Source: Rutstroemia sp. NJR-2017a BVV2 (taxonomy: Eukaryota > Ascomycota > Leotiomycetes > Helotiales > Rutstroemiaceae). From it: a stretch of 64,000 bases of DNA. Location: assembly GCA_002946415.1 (NCBI GenBank), contig NJPS01000070.1, positions 1-64,000 of the forward strand, written 5' to 3'. How positions within the stretch are numbered: position 1 is the first letter of the stretch; each line of letters starts with the position of its first letter. Made by a program: the position numbers and the translations under genes. Under the pieces are notes generated by a model. That model saw nothing but the letters and a program-made list of their open reading frames with translations. It did not search any database and had not been told where the DNA came from. Below are positions 56,982-64,000 of this stretch, piece by piece.

Positions 56982-57436
56982 GAGGGAAATAAACGGAGTA
57001 TTACCAGCTGTGGCGTGGGAAATTGTGCAGAAATGTGGTAGCCTCTTCACAGACCATCCTCAACGAAATGAACAACAGATTTACATATTTATATTATCAA
57101 GTATTCACATCGTTGTTGTCGTTATAACTAAGCACTCGTATAGTAGAGTAACACTCGTATAACCTTATAACTTTAATGCGACGGCGGGGTGAAGCTACTG
57201 AAGTGCGGGGCTCGCGGGGTTCCAGCTTTCTGAGGTGCTTAGTAATCCCTGCAACGGAGCGAAACAGTGCCGTGCGTGTCGTCGTAGACTGCCATTAGGC
57301 ATCAAGATGACGATTCTCTGCAAACAAAGTAGAGGCCTTTTCGAAATGTGAAGACAATTTCAATAATCTGCTTTCGAATCAACAAATTTACTTTCAAAGC
57401 ATCACATCTGAAATCTGCCTTGTCACCACCGTTATC

Positions 57437-58253
57437 ATGCCTATACCTGCCACCTTCCACAATGGCAAGAAGACGTTCACGGTTCTAGGTAGGATTGAAT
57501 TGCATCCTACAAACCATACCATTCACCTGCTTATTCTGCTCAATTGTAGAGAATAACCCCGAGGTCATGAATGCGCTAGCTAAGAAGCTTGGTCTTTCCC
57601 CCGATCTCGCATTCTACGATGTCTACTCTCTCACCGACCCAGGTCTTTTATCCATGATCCCCCGTCCATTCCATGCCCTCCTAGTCATCCTCCCGCTCAC
57701 TCCTTCCTGGAACGCATCTCGACTAGCCGAAGACACCCCACTATCTGCCTACGAGGGGTCTGGCCGCGACGAGCCCGTGATCTGGTTCAAGCAAACGATT
57801 GGACACGCCTGCGGTTCTATCGGGCTTCTTCACTGTCTTATCAACGGGCCTACGAAGGAGTTCATTTTACCAAATACAACGTTGTCTCGACTGCGGGAGC
57901 AGGCTCTTCCGTTGAAAATGGAAGACCGCGCGCAGATGCTGTATGATGATAAGGAGTTCGAGGATGCGCATCAGAGTGTTGCAGAGATGGGCGACACGGC
58001 TGCACCCAGTGCTTCGGAGGGGGACAGATTGGGACAGCATTTTGTGGCGTTTGTGAAAGGGGACGATGGTCATTTGTGGGAGTTGGAAGGCAGCAGAAAA
58101 GGGCCGCTCGATCGAGGCTTGTTGGCCGACGACGAGGATGTGTTGAGCGAGAATGCGATCGCAAAGGGTATAGGCAGAGTGATCAGGATGGAAGAAGAAG
58201 CTGGTGGCGGAGATTTGAGGTTTAGTTGTATTGCGCTTGCAAAGGCAGACTGA
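57437..58253 (+). CDS. yuh1: Ubiquitin carboxyl-terminal hydrolase, UCH family (Yuh1/UCHL-type)
   Basis: Model: join(57437..57488,57550..58253), 251 aa, one 61-bp intron. Peptidase C12 that removes small adducts from ubiquitin's C-terminus. N-terminal LENNPEVMNALAKKLGLSPDL; the oxyanion Gln and nucleophile in WFKQTIGHACGSIGLLHC (Gln99, Cys105); the His in GQHFVAFVKG (His181). The position of the usual catalytic Asp (LxELDG) reads LWELEGSRKGP, with Glu197. Length suits the single-domain enzyme (no C-terminal extension as in UCH37). Confidence 0.92.
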
Positions 58254-59941
58254 CGGAGTATGAGGATATTGGGATATGTTTGCGGGAAGGGAGCCTATCA
58301 CGGCGCCGGCGATTCTATTCCCAGCACGGACAAGGCAAGGATAAAACCCCCGGCCGGATCCTACTCCTGAACTTTCCCATCTTGACTCTCGACTCCATGA
58401 GAACCATCTGGAGCTTGACCCCAGTTACCACAACTCCTTTCGAAACTTTGCGGGAAGATTTCATCTCACTTGAGGGTTTGAAGGTATCCCCGGATAATTT
58501 AACCTTAGTCAATATTCATGCCGCTAGATCTGCAAGCGCCGTAGAAGCCACAATACTTCTCGACTTGTCCATATGCCGAACCAATCAAATGCAAGTGGCA
58601 TCTGAAAGTTGGTACCAAACCAATCTCAACCGGCTAAATGTATCGGTACTGTAACGTGTCTTTTCGGATGAACACCACTATGTCACCAAGTGCAGCACGC
58701 CGACGTTTCACAGCTCCCCGCAATTTGGGGGAAGTTCAATTCACGATAGAAACCATCCGGGAAAAAAAAAATACATCATCCTTTTTCGGACACTTACTCG
58801 GTGGTAATACACGATCAAATGATCTAAAAAGTATGAGCAGAACATATCAGCCGATCAGCACAAGCGCCCAGCGATGTGGCTCACGAGGGTAAACAACTCA
58901 TACTGCAGCTTGGTGTCGAGTCTCGACGGGAACAATAAAATTCTAACGACATTCTGTGCATGCAGCCAGCTAAATATCTGCAGGGCCTTCTTTTTCATGG
59001 CGCTTTTCCCCAGATTATCGAGTGGCTGAGATCTGGCAGCCATGGATGGATGGATGGATGCTTACTGTAGCTCTGTAAGGTACCCCTTAATCGGGGCAAG
59101 GCCTTGCATTGCATGACCCCAGAGCACGAGTCAACACAACCCCAGACGACTCATTCATTTCTGTTTGTATGTGACCTCAGTGGCCGACGCAGAACACCCA
59201 GCACGCTTTTCTAATTTCCGTTTGCCAGGCTCTCATTCGTGAACCATGTTCGCATGCCCTGGTCATATATTCTCACGTCCTCTTCTCTTCTCATCTCCCA
59301 TCCCCTGACGAAATATTTTGTGGGCTTCGGCGGCATCTGGGATCCAATAGCGAGGGGTGCTTCACTGGCGTCGGTCGGTCGCTCGTGGGTAAAATCCAGT
59401 AGCTAACTTATCGTCGGTGGCACTTTTTCTATCGCCGACAGTGAATAGCATGGCACTTTTACCCTGACTGCATCTATCTTTTGGCCAGCGGCCAAGCACG
59501 CTGCATCCCAGCGCATCTCACATGTCTTTTTTCAGATCAGAAGATGCCGCGATTACGTTTCAGCATCTCGATGCCGCTGCTTAGATGGAAGTTTTCCTCC
59601 ATTGGGAAGGTCGGTGGCACAGGGACTGTGAATAACGCCGTCTTGCTGCCGGTGCTTGGAGCATTGACAAGTAATTTGAGCCATGACAAGTGAAATCCTC
59701 ACTTGATCACTTTGAGTGGTGAATTTGGGGATATATAAGGACATCAAGCGTCACAGACTTCGAGGTGATATCTGGACATTCAAGCGTCTTGTTTACATTC
59801 CTTCATACTCACTTCTTGTACATACACTCCTTGAACGTACAACAGCTTCCAGCACTCCTTGAAGTCTTACGATTCATTGAATCTTTTTCAGAAAACATCC
59901 ACTCCTTATATCCTGTCTGTCTATCACATCATCCAAACAAG
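58254..59941. other. Intergenic, no supported gene
   Basis: Long upstream region of the GH16 gene. ATATATAAGG at 59731-59740 is a candidate TATA box. A GATG tetranucleotide run is at 59043-59059. No convincing frame. Confidence 0.5.
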
Positions 59942-60931
59942 ATGTATCAGGCCGCCCTCCCCCTCCTCACGCTCCTCTCCCTCCTCCCCTCCCCCCTTCA
60001 CGCCGCCACCGCCAACCTCGGCACCTACCGCCAATACGCCGCCGCAACCTACAGACTGGTCGACAACTACAACTCCGCCAACTTCTTCTCCAGCTTCAGC
60101 CTCTACAGCGGCGCGGACCCCACCCACGGCTACGTCTCCTACCAATCCCAATCCGCCGCCTCCTCTGCCGGGCTAATCAACACCAACAACAACCAAGTCT
60201 ACCTCGGCGTCGACCACACCACCGTCAACCCCTCCGCGGGCCGCGCCTCCGTCCGCGTCTCCTCCAACAAAGCCTACACCCACGGCCTCTTCATTGCCGA
60301 CATCGCACACATGCCCGGCAGCATCTGCGGTGTCTGGCCCGCCTTCTGGCTCTTCGGTCCTAACTGGCCAAACTCCGGCGAAATCGACATCATCGAAGGC
60401 GTCAACCTCGCCGGCAGCAACGCCATCACTCTGCACACGGGCCCCAACTGCGTCGTGAACATCGCAGGCTCGCAATCCGGCACCGTGCTCACGCAACCCG
60501 ACTGCAACGCCGGCAACGGCAACAACGGCTGCTCCGCCACCACCTCCACCGCCAACGCCTACGGCAACGCATTCAACAGCAACGGCGGCGGCGTGTACGC
60601 CATGCAATGGGAAAGCAGCGGGATCTATGTCTGGTTCTTCCCGAGAAATAAAATCCCCGCGGACATCACGGCCGGCAAACCGGTGACGGGCAATTGGGGC
60701 TTGCCGGTTGTGGCGTTCAATGGTGGGAGCGGATGTACCGTGGATAATAGCTTCAAGAACCAGAATATCGTCTTCGACACGACCTTTTGTGGGGATTGGG
60801 CAGGCGCGGTGTGGAGTTCGGGGAGTTGTGCGAGTGCCGCGAGTACGTGTCAGGCGTATGTGGGGGCGAATCCGGCGGCGTTTGCGCCGGCGTATTGGAC
60901 GATTAATTCGGTGAAGGTGTATCAGATGTAG
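59942..60931 (+). CDS. GH16 family endo-beta-1,3(4)-glucanase
   Basis: Single exon, 329 aa. Start at MYQAALPLL, because a clear signal peptide (to about residue 21) follows; the frame extends upstream to 59765 without sense. Secreted glycoside hydrolase with retaining mechanism. The active-site block GEIDIIEG gives nucleophile Glu147, Asp149 and acid/base Glu152. Upstream WPAFWLFG and downstream MQWESSGIYVWFFPRNKIP are typical of fungal laminarinase-like GH16. Extreme use of C-ending codons in the first two thirds suggests strong expression. It acts on fungal or plant beta-glucan; exact specificity not readable. Confidence 0.92.
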   Translation: MYQAALPLLTLLSLLPSPLHAATANLGTYRQYAAATYRLVDNYNSANFFSSFSLYSGADPTHGYVSYQSQSAASSAGLINTNNNQVYLGVDHTTVNPSAGRASVRVSSNKAYTHGLFIADIAHMPGSICGVWPAFWLFGPNWPNSGEIDIIEGVNLAGSNAITLHTGPNCVVNIAGSQSGTVLTQPDCNAGNGNNGCSATTSTANAYGNAFNSNGGGVYAMQWESSGIYVWFFPRNKIPADITAGKPVTGNWGLPVVAFNGGSGCTVDNSFKNQNIVFDTTFCGDWAGAVWSSGSCASAASTCQAYVGANPAAFAPAYWTINSVKVYQM

Positions 60932-61838
60932 GGGGTGGTAGTGGGGGGGGGGGATAGTGAGGGTGGTTGAGTTGAGTTGAGTTGAGTTGAGGGGTAGGAA
61001 GCGGAGAGGAGGGAATGTGAGAGGGGGGTGGTGGTTGAGTTGAGCGGCGCAGCAAGTAAGCGAGAACAGAGGAGAGGAGTATAGGGGAGAGTGTGCATAC
61101 ACCAACAGCACCACACCAACAGCACCTACTCATCAGGGACTCATCATTCACTTCTGCAAATGAACGCAGTATCTCACTTCACTTGAGCGGCAGCATCAAT
61201 CAGTGCATATCAGTTCATTTCAGCCGGAGTCAAGGGAGGCGGAGCGGAATCTCCAACCCCCAGCTTCAGCATGTTTACAACCTTCATCTGTTCATTTTTC
61301 CCCATTTTTATTTTTTGTATATATCTAGCAAAGCACCGTACATAGGAAAACTCAAAGTTCAAAATCTCAAAGTCAGAGTCAAATCACACTCCAAAATCAC
61401 ATTCAAAATCACACTCACTCAAAACGACACTCAAATACTTCATATATAAATAAATCTTTCATATTCAAATCTCAACTTAAAACATAATATCTCTTTTCCG
61501 CCACAGCCAATGTTATCCCTAAAACGCCCTTCCCAATGCATATATATATACAATGTGTACAAATCCGTTTGTTTGTGTGGCGGTGGTGTAGTAGCCAGCC
61601 AGCCTATTACTATATCCCAATGCCAGCTCGTATCTTTTCGTCTCGTCTCATCTCGTTGGACCTCTTTGCGTTGCGTTGCGTTGTATCCCGTACCAGCCCG
61701 TTCCGTCTCATCGTCTCGGCTCGTCCCATTGTCATTAACACCTTTTGACTCAATCAATGAATCCACATGTCCAGCAGCATAACCCCAAGCCACTCTCTCC
61801 CCTCACATCAATCCCTCTCCCACCCATCTCAATTAAAT
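60932..61838. other. Convergent 3' flanks, no gene
   Basis: Between GH16 and the hexose transporter. It holds the GTTGA microsatellite and a run of CAAAATCACA-like repeats near 61380-61420. Confidence 0.55.
60965..60991. repeat. GTTGA pentanucleotide microsatellite
   Basis: Five GTTGA units directly after the GH16 stop. A further GTTGAGTTGAG is near 61034. Confidence 0.9.
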
Positions 61839-63853
61839 TTAAACCACCTTATTAATCTCTCCATCCGCATTCGCATTCGCCTTCGTCTCCGGGAACATCC
61901 TCTCGTCATGCTCCAACATCGGTCTACCCGCCTGCTCCCCCTTCTTAATATCCTTTCCCCCACTCGTCAAATACATACCATCAGTACCGGTACCCAGACC
62001 CTCTGGTCCCAAATTCTTGGCATCCCAACTGGCGCTCGTAATCGGGTTGACATGAAGCACATACATAGTATCGATTTCCTCGAGCGAGCGATCCTTAGAC
62101 TCGATGACGAAGAAGAAGACGATCCAGAAGAGACAGAAGAGGGAGACAGCGAAGACCAATCCGTAGTAGTAATCGATATCATTCGTGATGAAAGTGGTAA
62201 AGAACGAGATGAGGAAGTTGAACAGCCAGTTCGAAGCAGTGGCGACGGCCATGCAGGAAGCGCGGTAGCGAGCGGGGTACAGTTCGCCGACGATGGCCCA
62301 GACGAGCGGACCCCAGGTGGTGGCGAAACCGACGATGAAGAGACAGGTGAAGACGATGAGGACGGCGCCGGCGGCTTGGGCGTTGTCTTTGCCTTGGATG
62401 CAGAAGTGGCCGACGAAAGCGTAGACCAGCATACAGGCGAACATTTCAGCAGCACCGATCATAAGGGCCTTGCGACGACCGCAGTTCTTGACGATCCAGA
62501 GACCACCGATGGTGGCGACGACGTTGACGGTACCGAGGATGATGGAGGTTACATAACTGTCTTGAATACCAGTGGACTTGAAGATGGTTGTTCTGTTTTG
62601 AGAATTAGCTACTGCTTCTATCGTCGGATTAGGAAAGTGAATAGGGGGTAACATACCCATAGTAGAAGAAGAAGTTAGCACCAGTCAATTGTTGACCAGC
62701 CTGAAGAACCATTCCCAAAAGAGTTCTGTACAACATTCTTGGTCCGGTGAAAATTTCATACCAAGGGTGATCACCACCTTCTCTCTCCGCAGCGAGTTTC
62801 TCTTCGATTTCGTTGAGTTCGGCATCGATCAAAGGCGAGTAAGGGTCGACACCGTTGAGGCGAGCCATATTGATACGGGCTTCCTCAACACGACCAACGC
62901 GGTATGCGAAACGAGGAGATTCAGGCATGAACAGAACAGCGGTACCGAGAACGATGGCCCAAAGTGCGGAGAGACCGTTAGGAATACGCCATTGAGCAGA
63001 GTTGTCGTATTTGGAATGTGTTCCGTAGTTGATCTATTCCCATATTAGAAATTGTAATCGAGGGTGAGGTGCACAAAAGGCACAGTCGAGAACTTACCAT
63101 ATAAGCAGTCCAAATACCCAAGGTAATGAGCAATTGATAACTAGACACGACGGCACCACGAATATTCTTCGGCACACTCTCAGACTGGTACATAGGCACA
63201 GAAGTACTGAGAGCACCAATACCAAGACCGGCAGTGAAACGACCCATAGCGAATTGAACCCAGTGAGTGGTGGAAGTGATTTCGATAATGACACCGATGA
63301 TGTAGAAGAAAGCCGAGGCGGAGATAGTATAACGACGACCGATCTTGTCGCAGACGACGCCACTGATGAGACATCCAACCAAAGTACCAGCGCAGAGAAT
63401 GGCGACGATTGTTCCGTTGCGGACGGCGCTCAATTGACCATTTTCACCGAATCGATTGAGGAAATCGCTCATCTGGACGAAACCTGCAGATCATGTTAGA
63501 CAATTATTTGACGTAATTGCTGAGATGTTGTGCGCGCAAGAGAGATTGATACATGTTGTGCGCGCAAGGAGATTGATAAAGTACATACCAGAAATTTGAC
63601 CAGATTCATAACCGAACATGAAACCACCGATTGAAGCAATCGCACCAAGCGTAAGAGCCAAACGAGTGACTGGCTGCTTCTCGAGTGCGTCCACCGGGAC
63701 ATTGTCGTGGTGTTCTGGCACAGAACCGTTCAATGAACGAGCAGCCACAGGAGTTTCTGCAGGAGTATGCGCGGCGGGAGTACCTTCTGCGCTGCTGACA
63801 TTCTTGTCATTGAAGACAGTCGGTTCTGTCTTCTTCTTGTTGAACAAACCCAT
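61839..63853 (-). CDS. MFS hexose transporter
   Basis: Model: complement(join(61839..62592,62657..63033,63098..63483,63589..63853)), 593 aa, three introns (105, 64, 64 bp); phases close. Plasma-membrane sugar transporter, 12 membrane helices. Signatures: GGFMFGYESGQISGF (helix 1), DKIGRRYTI (loop 2-3), GRFTAGLGIGALSTSVPMYQSE (helix 4-5), MPESPRF after helix 6, QQLTGANFFFYYGTTIF (helix 7, sugar path), and GLWIVKNCGRRKAL. GELYPARYRASCMA and ESKDRSLEEIDTMY near the end follow. It has a long charged C-tail and an N-tail rich in Thr/Ala. It resembles the fungal glucose (Hxt/Hgt) group; affinity cannot be told. Confidence 0.93.
63525..63578. repeat. Tandem duplication inside transporter intron 1
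   Basis: ATGTTGTGCGCGCAAG(AG)AGATTGATA occurs twice head to tail (63525-63551 and 63553-63578), making up half of the 105-bp intron. Confidence 0.9.
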
Positions 63854-64000
63854 GATGAGCAGTAGCAGTATATGCCAATCCGTTCCCCCTTAGATGTGAT
63901 GTGGTATATTGGAAGGACAGATAGCAGACAGGATGAAGATTAAGACGATGATTTACTCTCACCCCAGAAATACAAAGAGAGATGAAGTGACGCGGAGTAT

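Noticed and set aside
60173..61114. 313-codon minus-strand frame opposite GH16
   Set aside because: Gly/Val/Ala repetitive antisense shadow of the glycoside hydrolase; no motifs.
61767..62651. 294-codon plus-strand acidic frame opposite the hexose transporter
   Set aside because: Antisense of transporter exon 4; composition reflects hydrophobic codons read backwards.
1..64000. CRISPR arrays, bacterial operons, tRNA or rRNA genes
   Set aside because: The sequence is eukaryotic with spliced genes. I saw no regularly spaced repeats and no cloverleaf-compatible tRNA sequence by eye.

Overview
The window looks like nuclear DNA of a filamentous ascomycete (Pezizomycotina; my guess is Leotiomycetes, which is inference). 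Genes carry short introns of about 40-150 bp with GT..AG ends and CTAAC-like branch points. Gene density is moderate. The families present are typical of such fungi: rhodopsin-like membrane protein, Clr5-ankyrin protein, Rds1 ferritin-like protein, deuterolysin, DUF7730, GH16 and a hexose transporter. All exon structures were worked out by hand from splice signals, reading-frame continuity and family conservation. Every multi-exon model called intact below closes in frame.

Layout. 0-16 kb is accessory and partly decayed. It holds a rhodopsin-like membrane protein whose 3' end lies inside a transposable element, a broken FSH-type serine hydrolase, a small unknown gene, a 1.3-kaa Clr5-ankyrin protein, and the degenerate 3' half of a highly reducing polyketide synthase that itself carries an inserted element. 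18-32 kb is conserved housekeeping and secretory sequence: Rds1-like protein, pyridoxamine-phosphate oxidase, a stand-alone protein resembling a deuterolysin propeptide, deuterolysin (M35), a Leu5-type mitochondrial carrier, and Tsc1/hamartin. 33-49 kb mixes tailoring-type enzymes (FAD-linked oxidoreductase, cytochrome P450, dienelactone hydrolase, SAM methyltransferase) with housekeeping genes (mitoribosomal uL23m, METTL4-type MT-A70 methyltransferase, a DUF7730 protein). 50-56 kb is a divergent pair of secreted-protein genes: an M35-like metallopeptidase with a frameshift after its HEXXH motif, and a 719-aa cysteine-rich protein. 56-64 kb has an F-box-like hypothetical, a ubiquitin C-terminal hydrolase, a GH16 glucanase and an MFS hexose transporter.

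The most informative structural signal is a family of short non-autonomous DNA transposons. They have TAGGCTGC-type terminal inverted repeats, and two complete copies have perfect 8-bp target duplications, which is hAT-like. They sit at 1-212, 11866-12040, 13425-13627, 35631-35856, from 36717, and 48847-49389. One supplies the C-terminal codons and stop of a gene, one splits a polyketide synthase remnant, and one lies inside an intron of the FAD oxidoreductase.

The most interesting functional idea is that the propeptide-like protein at 22.1-22.7 kb is a free regulator or inhibitor of the M35 peptidase encoded 1.5 kb away.
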